NCBI GenBank assembly: GCA_039960995.1
Contig: JBDVKF010000095.1
Span: forward strand, 116,704-180,703
Direction: 5' to 3'
Origin: JABSSA01 sp039960995
Lineage (GTDB): Bacteria; Pseudomonadota; Alphaproteobacteria; Rhodobacterales; Rhodobacteraceae
Length of the DNA stretch: 64,000 nucleotides
Within the stretch, counting starts at the first letter, position 1, and every line of letters begins with the position of its first letter. A program made the position numbers and the translations under genes. Below the pieces are notes generated by a model. The model ran no database searches and had not been told where the DNA came from. It saw nothing but the letters and a program-made list of their open reading frames with translations. Below are positions 52,777 to 60,925 of the stretch, piece after piece.

Positions 52777-53910
52777 CTACGTCACTGGTGGCATAACGCG
52801 CAATGCCAGCCTGATAAGGTCAACTCGGCTTGGCGCGCCCGTTTTGTGCAGGATGGCGGCGATTTGATTTTTAATGGTTATGGGGCTGCGATTGCGTTCA
52901 TTTGCGATTGCATCGATGGACAGGCCTTGGAAAATCAATTCGCAAACACTGCTTTCAGCCTGGCTTAGGTCATGAAGGCGGGCAAACCGTTTCAGGGGTA
53001 ATTTGGGAACTGCTTGCGGATCGATAATGGTTAGCAAAGCGCCATCCTCTGCAAAATCTGTATGTGATGCGCGCAAAGGCGCGACCTCAAGCAACAGATC
53101 TGCACGACCGGACCGACGCGGCACACTCATCAAGTGTTCTGCGGTGTGACCGTTCCCGATTGTAGTGGCTGCGACGTCAGCCATGTGGCTTGACAGTTCT
53201 TTTGTGCGTTGAGAATTGTCGCAACGCAGAAATTTGTCGTGCCCAAGGCTTAGCCCATCACTTTCGTCCAAAATACGTTTCGCGGCGGCATTGCTCCAGA
53301 TCACTTCAGCATTTGGAAGCAGTGCGACCAAGCCAACTTGCACACGATCCAGCGCAGCTGTTGCAGACGAGGCTTTGCGTCGAAGCTTGTGAATAGCGCG
53401 TCCCATTTCAGCGGCTTTGGTCAGGTGTGGTAAAAGTGCGATCAACGTCTTGTTTGTTTGGGGTGGTACATGTGCATCCCCTGCCAGACTAAGCCCATCG
53501 AACCAGATTTTGTCGCGGTTCAAGCGAACTCCCAGGCGGGGACCTATCCCAATTGTACCGCGCAGATACGCATAATCCGCACGACGGTCGAGTGATTCAC
53601 GAGACGTTCCAGCAGCCGTATCAGGGGTCGGTTCATGCACGGCACATGCGCCTAGGATATCCCAATCGAGGTTTTGCAAACGCGAATAACGCAAAGCGTA
53701 GTACATCCCGGCACGAGACCGTGAAAACGAAAGGAACGTGGAATTCAACATTTGTAAGTCCCGCGCAAACGGGTCGGGGCGCCGGATCAATAGCGCGGCA
53801 GCCTTTGCGTTGCTCAGCGATGCAACAGTATCCAAAGCACGACGCCAATGACCCGGATTCAATGCCGCGTCGTATATCAACGAAAGAGCAGCTGCAGCAT
53901 CAGGTGTCAT
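52777..53910 (-). CDS. LuxR-type helix-turn-helix regulator
   Basis: A 377-residue regulator. The C-terminal ~65 residues are a LuxR/GerE helix-turn-helix (LSQAESSVCELIFQGLSIDA then the recognition part RNRSPITIKNQIAAILHKTG). The N-terminal part shows no autoinducer-binding signature I recognise; the middle VQVGLVALLPNAEVIWSNAA resembles a PAS-like sensor. It is therefore a LuxR-type regulator without a clear quorum-sensing domain. Targets unknown; no luxI homologue is nearby. Confidence 0.85.
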   Translation of the reverse strand: MTPDAAAALSLIYDAALNPGHWRRALDTVASLSNAKAAALLIRRPDPFARDLQMLNSTFLSFSRSRAGMYYALRYSRLQNLDWDILGACAVHEPTPDTAAGTSRESLDRRADYAYLRGTIGIGPRLGVRLNRDKIWFDGLSLAGDAHVPPQTNKTLIALLPHLTKAAEMGRAIHKLRRKASSATAALDRVQVGLVALLPNAEVIWSNAAAKRILDESDGLSLGHDKFLRCDNSQRTKELSSHMADVAATTIGNGHTAEHLMSVPRRSGRADLLLEVAPLRASHTDFAEDGALLTIIDPQAVPKLPLKRFARLHDLSQAESSVCELIFQGLSIDAIANERNRSPITIKNQIAAILHKTGAPSRVDLIRLALRVMPPVT

Positions 53911-53978
53911 CGACCGTTAGATTTGCAGGCGATCTTCGATCTGACAAGGTTTTATTCGTTAAGAGATCTGTGGTTCGA

Positions 53979-54440
53979 TCACGCTTTTTGGGCAGACGGC
54001 TTTCGCTGTGGTTTCGAAGGCAAAGACACAGAGCGATTCGCTGCGACTTTGTTGCCCTCTGGGGCAAATACAAATGAATCGAGTGTCGATGCGCTTGTAT
54101 GTTGATCTGATGTATCGTTGTGGTTCGGATCTGACTGAGAAGAAAACGCAGAGGTGTGGCGCTTCGACCCAAGAGGCAAAGATGCATCTTCCGAGTGCTC
54201 GGGCCCAAGTTGCTCGTTGGTTAAGGAGCGCGCGAAACTGTCCTGCCTGTCGCAAATATATGCGGACAGGGCTGTGGTCTCTGCAGCGCTAAATGTCCTG
54301 TCGCCCACGATCCCTTCTGCGGTCATGGCTTCGGCCATAAAAGCGTGAATCTGTGCCAGTTGAAGCGCAGACTGAGAAGGTGTGTGCGCTTGTGGCTGAA
54401 GCTGCAGAACTTGGTGCTTGGTTTTTGTAAATGACGTCAT
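53979..54440 (-). CDS. hypothetical protein with a disordered Ser/Gln-rich tail
   Basis: Start ATG 54440 (MTSFTKTKHQVLQLQPQ) is chosen because GGGGAT lies upstream; the frame is open 19 codons further. The 153-residue product has a short helical core (ALQLAQIHAFMAEAMTAEGI, FSAAETTALSAYICDRQ) and then a low-complexity, Ser/His/Asn-rich C-terminal half ending in basic QRKPSAQKA. No family recognised. The tail looks intrinsically disordered, so it may be a cytosolic regulator or a decaying gene. Confidence 0.5.
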   Translation of the reverse strand: MTSFTKTKHQVLQLQPQAHTPSQSALQLAQIHAFMAEAMTAEGIVGDRTFSAAETTALSAYICDRQDSFARSLTNEQLGPEHSEDASLPLGSKRHTSAFSSQSDPNHNDTSDQHTSASTLDSFVFAPEGNKVAANRSVSLPSKPQRKPSAQKA

Positions 54441-54623
54441 GATATCCCCGCATTTCGTCTCAGGGATTTGTGTAAGTCGATCCCGTGAGTTCTCCAAGAA
54501 CGGGTAATTTTGTAAGCGGGATGTCGCGAGAAATTGCGATTCTCAGACTTTCACTGAGACAATACCTGCCGACTGATTGCGCTTTAGAGGGGGGGCACGA
54601 AGCGCCTAACGATTAAGCAGAGC

Positions 54624-55028
54624 TTACTCAGGTTTTTGCAATCTGTCTGCCTTCTTGCGCACAAGAGTCGTTCGCAGGTCGTGCATTGCCAACAAGAGCG
54701 CGTCAGTCACATCTTCTAACTGATCATCAGTCGCACGGCTTTGTGCCCATTGTGTCGTTAGGTTCAGATGATCGATAGCCCGATGAATATCATCAACGTC
54801 ACGACGTGCGAGCGTCTGCGTTCGATCATGCATCCATGTGCGGATGTGTTCCATGTCTGCGTCGCTAAGATGTCGATCCCCGTGGGGCTTCACATCGCCA
54901 TTTCGAATATTGATCGTGGCAATGTGATCCATTTCTATGCGGCGCTGCCGATTTTCAGTATCGATTCGAAAGACGGCCGCGCCGTTTTCACGGACCCGGA
55001 AATAGTATTCTGGTAAGTCACCCGCCAT
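54624..55028 (-). CDS. conserved hypothetical protein, 134 aa
   Basis: A soluble, strongly charged protein starting MAGDLPEYYFRVRENGAAVF, then a beta-rich N-half (RIDTENRQRRIEMDHIATI) and a helical C-half (DIHRAIDHLNLTTQWAQSRA) ending LRTTLVRKKADRLQKPE. GAGGGG lies before the ATG. I recall similar genes beside aspartate aminotransferase in Rhodobacteraceae, but know no function. It is 13 nt downstream of aspC on the same strand, so co-transcription is likely. Confidence 0.65.
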   Translation of the reverse strand: MAGDLPEYYFRVRENGAAVFRIDTENRQRRIEMDHIATINIRNGDVKPHGDRHLSDADMEHIRTWMHDRTQTLARRDVDDIHRAIDHLNLTTQWAQSRATDDQLEDVTDALLLAMHDLRTTLVRKKADRLQKPE

Positions 55029-55041
55029 AATCCACCCCTCG

Positions 55042-56244
55042 TTATGTTAGACTTGCACAAAAGGTTTGAATGCGTGTGCATGCGTCTTTCAGTGTCTCAT
55101 CTGACGTAGCGTAGCTGACACGAAAGTTTGGCGATACCCCGAAGGCGGCCCCGAAAACAACTGCGACGCCAACGTCCTCTAGCAGAGCTTTCGAGAAAAT
55201 TTCATCGTTTTCAATCAAGACACCTTGCGCTGTCGTCTTTCCGATCAGGCCGGAAATAGAAGGATAAACGTAAAACGCCCCTTCAGGGACCGGGCAGGTC
55301 ATTCCGTCGATTTCGTTTAACATTGAAACCACAAGATCGCGCCGACGGACAAAAACATCGTTATTGCCTTGAATGAAATCGTGTGGGCCTTGCAAAGCCT
55401 CAACCGCGGCCCATTGCGAGATCGAACAAGGGTTTGAAGTTGATTGCGACTGTATCTTTCGCATCGCAGCAATAAGAGGTTCTGGTCCCGCAGCGTACCC
55501 GATGCGCCATCCTGTCATTGCATATGCTTTGGACACTCCGTTGACTGTAAGTGTGCGAGGATAAAGCCCGGGTTCGACTTGCGCCGGTGTGCAAAATTTA
55601 AAATCATCATAGGCAAGGTGTTCGTACATATCATCCGTCAGAACCCACACATGAGGGTGACGCATCAAGACGTCTGTAAGCCCTTTCAATTCATCACGAC
55701 TGTATCCTGCGCCTGTGGGGTTGGACGGCGAATTGAAAATCAACCATTTGGTTTTTGGAGTGATGGCCGCCTCAAGCTGGCTTGGTGTCATTTTAAAGGA
55801 CGTTTCGATTCCGCATGGAACGACAACGGGCGTACCACCAGCCAGTAAGACCATATCCGGATAACTGACCCAATAGGGTGCCGGAATAACGACCTCGTCA
55901 CCGTCGTTCAGGGTGGCCATCAGCGCGTTGTACAGAACCTGCTTGCCGCCTGTGCCAATCGAAATTTGGCTTGGACTGTATTCAAGGTCATTGTCGCGTT
56001 GGAGTTTTGCGCAAATCGCTTTTTTCAGCTCTGGGATGCCGTCAACCGCTGTATATTTCGTTCGACCCGACGCAATGGCGACAACCGCAGCATCTTTAAT
56101 GTGTTGTGGAGTGTCAAAATCGGGTTCGCCAGCCCCAAGGTCAATAACATCGTGTCCCTGCGCCTTTAATTCTGTGGCAAGGTTGTTTACTGCGATGGTC
56201 GGTGACGGTTTGACACGGTCGAGCGTCGTAGACAGAAATGGCAT
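55042..56244 (-). CDS. aspC: aspartate aminotransferase (class I, Ib subgroup)
   Basis: A 400-residue PLP aminotransferase. Start MPFLSTTLDRVKPSPTIAVN; substrate-binding Arg region VIDLGAGEPDFDTPQHI; FNSPSNPTGAGYS; PLP Lys in VNGVSKAYAMTGWRIGY; and the C-terminal Arg in PNFRVSYATSD. It interconverts aspartate/2-oxoglutarate and oxaloacetate/glutamate; some relatives also handle prephenate. It is divergent from the HTH regulator at 56326. Confidence 0.94.
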   Translation of the reverse strand: MPFLSTTLDRVKPSPTIAVNNLATELKAQGHDVIDLGAGEPDFDTPQHIKDAAVVAIASGRTKYTAVDGIPELKKAICAKLQRDNDLEYSPSQISIGTGGKQVLYNALMATLNDGDEVVIPAPYWVSYPDMVLLAGGTPVVVPCGIETSFKMTPSQLEAAITPKTKWLIFNSPSNPTGAGYSRDELKGLTDVLMRHPHVWVLTDDMYEHLAYDDFKFCTPAQVEPGLYPRTLTVNGVSKAYAMTGWRIGYAAGPEPLIAAMRKIQSQSTSNPCSISQWAAVEALQGPHDFIQGNNDVFVRRRDLVVSMLNEIDGMTCPVPEGAFYVYPSISGLIGKTTAQGVLIENDEIFSKALLEDVGVAVVFGAAFGVSPNFRVSYATSDETLKDACTRIQTFCASLT

Positions 56245-56325
56245 GATGGTTTCGAAGCCTTATGCAAGAGGGTATAACCCTCATAGGCTGCCCTGTACCG
56301 GCCTTCAAGCAAATGGAGCGATTGA

Positions 56326-56724
56326 ATGGAAGACGGAACAGACTGGTATAGCCCGGACATGGCAACCTTTGGTGACCGTCTTGCAGGTGCGCGCGAGGCC
56401 GCGCGCATGAGCCAAAAAGATTTGGCCAAGCGTCTTGGTGTGCGCACAGCGACTTTGCGGTCTTGGGAAGACGATTTGAACGAACCCCGTGCCAACCGAT
56501 TGTCAATGCTGGCGGGGTTGCTGAATGTTTCGGTCACGTGGCTGATCAATGGTCAGGGCGACGGCATGATCGAACCGACTGAGGCCGAACTTGAAGACAC
56601 GTCATTGCTGAGTCTTATTGGCGAATTGCGTGATCTGCGCGCCGACTTACAATCGCGAACTGAACAGGTCGCGCGGTTGGAAAAACGCCTGCGTCAAGCC
56701 ATGGCGGCCCGTGCCGATGGTTGA
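56326..56724 (+). CDS. XRE-type helix-turn-helix regulator with coiled-coil tail
   Basis: A 132-residue DNA-binding protein. The helix-turn-helix is DRLAGAREAARMSQKDLAKR followed by LGVRTATLRSWEDDLNEPRA. Then a linker (VTWLINGQGDGM) and a C-terminal coiled coil (ELRDLRADLQSRTEQVARLE). TGGAGCGATTGA precedes ATG 56326. Similar regulators lie next to sdhE in many Rhodobacteraceae. It overlaps sdhE by 8 nt. Targets unknown. Confidence 0.85.
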   Translation: MEDGTDWYSPDMATFGDRLAGAREAARMSQKDLAKRLGVRTATLRSWEDDLNEPRANRLSMLAGLLNVSVTWLINGQGDGMIEPTEAELEDTSLLSLIGELRDLRADLQSRTEQVARLEKRLRQAMAARADG

Positions 56725-56974
56725 GACACCAGAAAACCGTCTGCGACGTCTTCATATGCGATCTATCCGCCGCGGGATCAAGGAAATGGATCTTATCCTT
56801 GCCAACTTTTCGGAAAAGAAGTTGGCGGACTTATCCACAGATGATCTTGATATATATGAAGATTTATTGTCGGAAAACGATCATGATCTCTATGCTTGGG
56901 TGACAAATCAAACCCCGGCGCCAGACCGATTTAAAGGCCTGATGGTTCAAATTTCTGAGGCGTTTGAACCCTAA
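56717..56974 (+). CDS. sdhE: succinate dehydrogenase assembly factor SdhE
   Basis: An 85-residue SdhE/SDHAF2-type protein that promotes FAD attachment to succinate dehydrogenase. The conserved RGIKEMD motif is in MRSIRRGIKEMDLILANFSE, and the helical remainder (DLDIYEDLLSENDHDLYAW) is typical. Start ATG 56717 overlaps the HTH gene's last codons; the frame runs further upstream in a shadow of it. Confidence 0.92.
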   Translation: MVETPENRLRRLHMRSIRRGIKEMDLILANFSEKKLADLSTDDLDIYEDLLSENDHDLYAWVTNQTPAPDRFKGLMVQISEAFEP

Positions 56975-57068
56975 TTTCGACGCATTTTCACAGGATTCTC
57001 TGCACTTAACCGATTTTTTGCGAATTTATCGGACATTACTCTCGAGTTGTTTTGTTGGAGAGTTTGTA

Positions 57069-57566
57069 ATGAGCATTCTAGATCCCAATCTCGTCGTGAG
57101 CGAGAAGGGTTTTATGACGGGTTACCTTGAAGCATTGTCGCTGGTCGAACGACTGCATCGTCTGCTTCTGGATGTAATTAAAGACGAATTCGAGCGCGTT
57201 GGTGTGCTTGAAATTAATGCGGTGCAAGCGCTGTTGTTGTTTAACATCGGTGAAAACGAAGTGACCGCAGGTGAATTGAAAACACGGGGATACTATCAAG
57301 GTTCCAACGTGAGCTATAACCTGAAGAAGTTGGTTGAGATGGGTTACATGCATCATCAGCGATGCGAAATTGACCGCCGTTCCGTCCGCGTGCGCCTGAC
57401 GGAACAGGGCCGCGAAATCCGCAAAGTTGTCACTGACCTGTTTGAACGCCATGCGGATGGCCTTATTGATCGGCAGGTCATTACGGCTGATGGCATTACG
57501 GAAATTTCCGATTCCTTGAAGCGCGTTGAACGCTATTGGACTGATCAGATCCGTTATATCTATTGA
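57069..57566 (+). CDS. MarR-like winged-helix regulator (LdtR type)
   Basis: A 165-residue winged-helix protein. GGAG precedes ATG 57069, though the frame is open further up. Core: GVLEINAVQALLLFNIGENE, the recognition region GELKTRGYYQGSNVSYNLKK and the wing CEIDRRSVRVRLTEQGREI. This is the pattern of LdtR/MarR-like regulators of alphaproteobacteria linked to cell-wall LD-transpeptidase and osmotic tolerance. That functional link is from family knowledge; the target here is not shown. Confidence 0.82.
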   Translation: MSILDPNLVVSEKGFMTGYLEALSLVERLHRLLLDVIKDEFERVGVLEINAVQALLLFNIGENEVTAGELKTRGYYQGSNVSYNLKKLVEMGYMHHQRCEIDRRSVRVRLTEQGREIRKVVTDLFERHADGLIDRQVITADGITEISDSLKRVERYWTDQIRYIY

Positions 57567-57608
57567 TCATGATAAACTGCTGCGCGGTTGACTGTGCAGC
57601 GGACACGA

Positions 57609-58355
57609 CTATTTCAGTCGATATTCTGGTTTTGGGGTCAATTGAGACACGTTCAATGTCTCAATTTCCCTTAGCAGTTTTCTGGCCATAGCATCGGCAT
57701 AGGCCTCATATCCAAGGGCAGCTTCGACAAAAGAATCTGGCCCTTGAATGACGTTCGCTTGGAAATACGCGACCAGCTCGCCGACTTGCGCTTGGCGCAG
57801 ATCGCCGATGGAAGGAGTGTCCGCACCAATAACCAACCCATTTATTGTCACACCCTGCACCGGAAGGCTGGGTTGTACGTCGCGCGGACGCGGGCCGAGA
57901 TTGGATTTCCCGTCGCCTGAAATGTCTAACGTGTGTTTCCAGCAATCAGGCTTTTGCGCCAAAAACGCCACGCCGCTTTGCATCGCAATACCCAACGCAG
58001 TGCCTGGGGTTGCGTCGCGTCTTTCAGTGTTGCGTAAAGTGTCGATGGCAAGATCAAGCGCGGTTTCATCGCTTATATCCGTCCACTTCAATACAACAGC
58101 CGTATCTTTTACACCGCTCCATTCATAAACCATCAAGGCGATGGGAGCGTTGGGCATGCTAAAAATCGCGCCTCGAACTTCGGAACTATCAAGTGCTGCC
58201 GCCAAGCCGTCCAGTTGCAGCCGGTATTCACGCAGATCAACGGACCCGGACACATCGAGGCCCAAAGCCAAAGCTTGGCGGCATGCTGCGAAACTGTGTG
58301 ACGCGAAAAAACACAGAATAATTGCAACAACTGCACTGCGCTTAACCGGGGGCAT
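57609..58355 (-). CDS. DUF1194 secreted VWA-like protein, copy 1
   Basis: A 248-residue protein from ATG 58355 (GAGG just upstream; a TTG at 58367 would add four residues). Signal peptide PPVKRSAVVAIILCFFASHS then FAAC. The VWA-like metal site DxSxS is in LALGLDVSGSVDLREYRLQ, with DISGDGKSN later and IVLKWTDI-type strands between. DUF1194 proteins are exported and of unknown function. Its start lies inside the end of copy 2 by 14 nt; the copies are clear paralogues. Confidence 0.87.
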   Translation of the reverse strand: MPPVKRSAVVAIILCFFASHSFAACRQALALGLDVSGSVDLREYRLQLDGLAAALDSSEVRGAIFSMPNAPIALMVYEWSGVKDTAVVLKWTDISDETALDLAIDTLRNTERRDATPGTALGIAMQSGVAFLAQKPDCWKHTLDISGDGKSNLGPRPRDVQPSLPVQGVTINGLVIGADTPSIGDLRQAQVGELVAYFQANVIQGPDSFVEAALGYEAYADAMARKLLREIETLNVSQLTPKPEYRLK

Positions 58356-59079
58356 CACCGGCCTCAATCAAAGTGCCGAAAACAGGAACAGACAATTCAC
58401 GTTCTAATTTGCGTCGAATTGCGCGTTCATAGTCTTCGAAACCTTGCGCAACTTCCAAAAATGCGCCCGGACCGCGCAAAACTTGGGTCTGATAGAACTC
58501 AATCAATTGCGTTTCGGCCTCGTAATCTGCTGCATTTACGACAAGACCATTCACAACAACCCCTTCGAACGGAAATTCTTGATAAGCAAGAAGCGGCCCA
58601 AACCCTTCATTGTTCTGGCCGTCTCCGGCCATATCTATCGTGCGGTTTACACAGTTGGGCGCAAGGGCCAGCATTTCAGCGCCAAAACCTAACGCAAAAC
58701 CCATCGCAGTCGGGAATTCGTTATGACTGCGCCGTGACTGACTGATCGACACGGATGCCAATTCCAACGCGGCAGGGCTGTCGATGACAGTCCAATCGAG
58801 CAGGATTTCCTGGTTGTACCGCCCCGACCATTCGTAAACCCCCAAAGCGACTGGGTCGGCCAAGCCAAAAAAGGCCGTTTGCACCTCAGGTGCAAGCAAA
58901 GCTGCAGCAAGCCCTTGTCGTTGAAGTGAATCTTCGTGCTGATCAACCGAAGATGACACATCAATTGCCAACAACAACGCAAGGCGACAGGCCATCGCCC
59001 CGTTGGCGGATGCACAAAGCAATGCAAGGAATGCGGTGACGCGTATTACCAATGCCCGACGTTTTCCATACTGGCCCAT
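58342..59079 (-). CDS. DUF1194 secreted VWA-like protein, copy 2
   Basis: A 245-residue paralogue of the neighbouring copy: signal peptide (RVTAFLALLCASANGAMAC), DxSxS in LLLAIDVSSSVDQHEDSLQ, and MAGDGQNNEGFGP matching the second metal-loop. It overlaps glyoxalase I by 34 nt at its 5' end and copy 1 by 14 nt at its 3' end. The long overlap with gloA suggests the true start could be slightly downstream. Metal-ion-dependent ligand binding in the periplasm is the likely biochemistry. Confidence 0.87.
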   Translation of the reverse strand: MGQYGKRRALVIRVTAFLALLCASANGAMACRLALLLAIDVSSSVDQHEDSLQRQGLAAALLAPEVQTAFFGLADPVALGVYEWSGRYNQEILLDWTVIDSPAALELASVSISQSRRSHNEFPTAMGFALGFGAEMLALAPNCVNRTIDMAGDGQNNEGFGPLLAYQEFPFEGVVVNGLVVNAADYEAETQLIEFYQTQVLRGPGAFLEVAQGFEDYERAIRRKLERELSVPVFGTLIEAGDAPG

Positions 59080-59474
59080 GGTTCCGCGGCGGCCAAGCTA
59101 TCGCCGTCTTGAAGCAGTTCGATTGAGATGTTGTCAGGGCTGCGAACAAACGCCATGCGTCCATCACGGGGAGGGCGATTAATGGTAATGCCATTGTCCA
59201 TCAGATACTGGCATGTTTCGTAAATATTGGCGACACTGTACGCAAGATGCCCAAAATGCCGACCATCAGTGGGCAACTCATCATCACCGTCCCAGTTATA
59301 GGTCAGCTCAACCGGACAGTCTTCTTGTCCGGGTGGTGCCATGAACACCAAAGAAAACCGTCCACCTTTGTGATCGACGCGACGCGTTTCCTTCAGACCG
59401 AGCAATCCATAAAATTTCATGGAAGCCTCGAGGTCTTTAACTCGGACCATCGTATGCAAGTATTTCAAACTCAT
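59046..59474 (-). CDS. gloA: lactoylglutathione lyase (glyoxalase I)
   Basis: A 142-residue glyoxalase I that isomerises the methylglyoxal-glutathione adduct to S-lactoylglutathione. Start ATG 59474 has TGGAG at 9 nt. Metal ligands are all visible: His7 (LKYLHTMVRVKD), Glu56 (CPVELTYNWDG), His76 (RHFGHLAYSV) and Glu119 (ISIELLQDG). Length matches bacterial GloA. It lies 72 bp after the Slam gene and overlaps the DUF1194 gene. Confidence 0.93.
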   Translation of the reverse strand: MSLKYLHTMVRVKDLEASMKFYGLLGLKETRRVDHKGGRFSLVFMAPPGQEDCPVELTYNWDGDDELPTDGRHFGHLAYSVANIYETCQYLMDNGITINRPPRDGRMAFVRSPDNISIELLQDGDSLAAAEPWASMENVGHW

Positions 59475-59546
59475 GTCTTTCAGCTCCAAATAGACGTGAT
59501 CTTCGGACCAAGCCTAACGTTTGAGCCGCGCAATGCCAGACCTTGC

Positions 59547-60914
59547 TCAGAATTTTGATTGGAAACCGAAATTAACTGAAAATTCGCTTGTTTCGAAACG
59601 TCCCACATTCGACGTCGCTCTGCCCGCGCGGAACGTTACAGTTGGCGCAAATCCGGCGTAATCGTAATCTTCAAAGAATAACGACAGATCAGCGTATGCC
59701 GACAAATCGTTTCGTCCACCTGGAACTGCGAAAAAGCCGAGTATGTAATCGGGATATTCGGCATCCGTGATCTGCAAGGATGCTCTTGCTTTGGCGGGCC
59801 CCCAAGATTTGGCAAATCCATAGGTGAGTCGCGCGCTTATTTGATCGGATCGCCTGTTCACCGCATCGGAATCGGATTGTTGGTACGTCAGACCAAACCC
59901 CACACGGTCACCGTTTTCCAATCCGTGCGAGACTCGTCCGCGCAGAATATAGCTTTCACTATCTTGCAGGTCGTCACCGGGACGCGAATATTGTGCGACC
60001 GATGCCCCCAACGTAAAGCTGGTCTTGGGCGTCACTGCCCAAGTGCGATCTGCATCAAGTCGCAAGAGATGGTAATTGGTATCGTCACCAGACCAATACG
60101 TCCCACGGGTCAGACGGAACCCGGCACTGTCACCGGGGCGATCACCCAAAGCGAACATATGACCTAACGATATCTCACCATAAGTGGCGTCAAAGTCTTC
60201 GTTTTCCAACGTATCCGTTTCGTCGGAAATAAAAACACGTTGAACATAAAGCCGCCCAGACACCGTTGTGCGTGTTCGTTCTGTTGCGTGCAAGCGATAG
60301 GATGCTCGGACATCGCCGCTGACGATTGTGCCTGACAACGCTTGGGCATCACGCGATAGGAAGCCAATAAGTGGCGCCCCATCAATGATCTGAATGGCTT
60401 TGTCGGCCCCGTTGTTCACGTTGTCAGACGGGCGTACAGAAAAACCGAGGTTCACAGACCACGGATTGACGGATCTGACGCGTCGATATGCACGTGAAAT
60501 GATTTCAGATTGTTCTTCGGTTTGCGTCTGCAACGAGGCGCGACGTAACCAGATCTGTGACAGGGTAGGGCGCTCTTCTGTCAGAGCAAATTGAGCGGCC
60601 AATTGCGCGGCCTGTAATTTTTGCGTTTTTGTGTCGCCCGCTCGGTATGCTTTGGCCGCCGCTTGACGTGCCGCGGTTGGGTTTTTCAGTTCGGCTTCTG
60701 CTGCACTCAATAGTAAAAGCGCGTGAGCGTCTTTTGGGTTTGCGGTCAGCAGACCGTTTGCCAATTGCTGGGTCAATGCTGGATTGCCACTAAGCAACGC
60801 GGATTGCGCAATTTGGCGGGCTTCTGTCAGGGTAAGTGTCGCAGTTGGTTCAGCCCCGACGCTTAAAGCGCCGAGGCTGAATACTGTTGAAAAGATGAGG
60901 TTTTTAAACCGCAC
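59547..60914 (-). CDS. Slam-type outer-membrane translocator of surface lipoproteins (type XI secretion)
   Basis: A 455-residue exported protein. Signal peptide MRFKNLIFSTVFSLGALSVG; residues ~30-140 are helical repeats of TPR type (LTLTEARQIAQSALLSGNPA, DAHALLLLSAAEAELKNPTA); residues ~150-455 are a beta-barrel with alternating strands and a C-terminal FGFQSKF ending in Phe, as outer-membrane proteins do. This is the surface lipoprotein assembly modifier layout (DUF560). It moves specific lipoproteins to the cell surface. A lipoprotein gene, its probable cargo, lies 11 nt upstream. Confidence 0.87.
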   Translation of the reverse strand: MRFKNLIFSTVFSLGALSVGAEPTATLTLTEARQIAQSALLSGNPALTQQLANGLLTANPKDAHALLLLSAAEAELKNPTAARQAAAKAYRAGDTKTQKLQAAQLAAQFALTEERPTLSQIWLRRASLQTQTEEQSEIISRAYRRVRSVNPWSVNLGFSVRPSDNVNNGADKAIQIIDGAPLIGFLSRDAQALSGTIVSGDVRASYRLHATERTRTTVSGRLYVQRVFISDETDTLENEDFDATYGEISLGHMFALGDRPGDSAGFRLTRGTYWSGDDTNYHLLRLDADRTWAVTPKTSFTLGASVAQYSRPGDDLQDSESYILRGRVSHGLENGDRVGFGLTYQQSDSDAVNRRSDQISARLTYGFAKSWGPAKARASLQITDAEYPDYILGFFAVPGGRNDLSAYADLSLFFEDYDYAGFAPTVTFRAGRATSNVGRFETSEFSVNFGFQSKF

Positions 60915-60925
60915 TGGAATTTAGA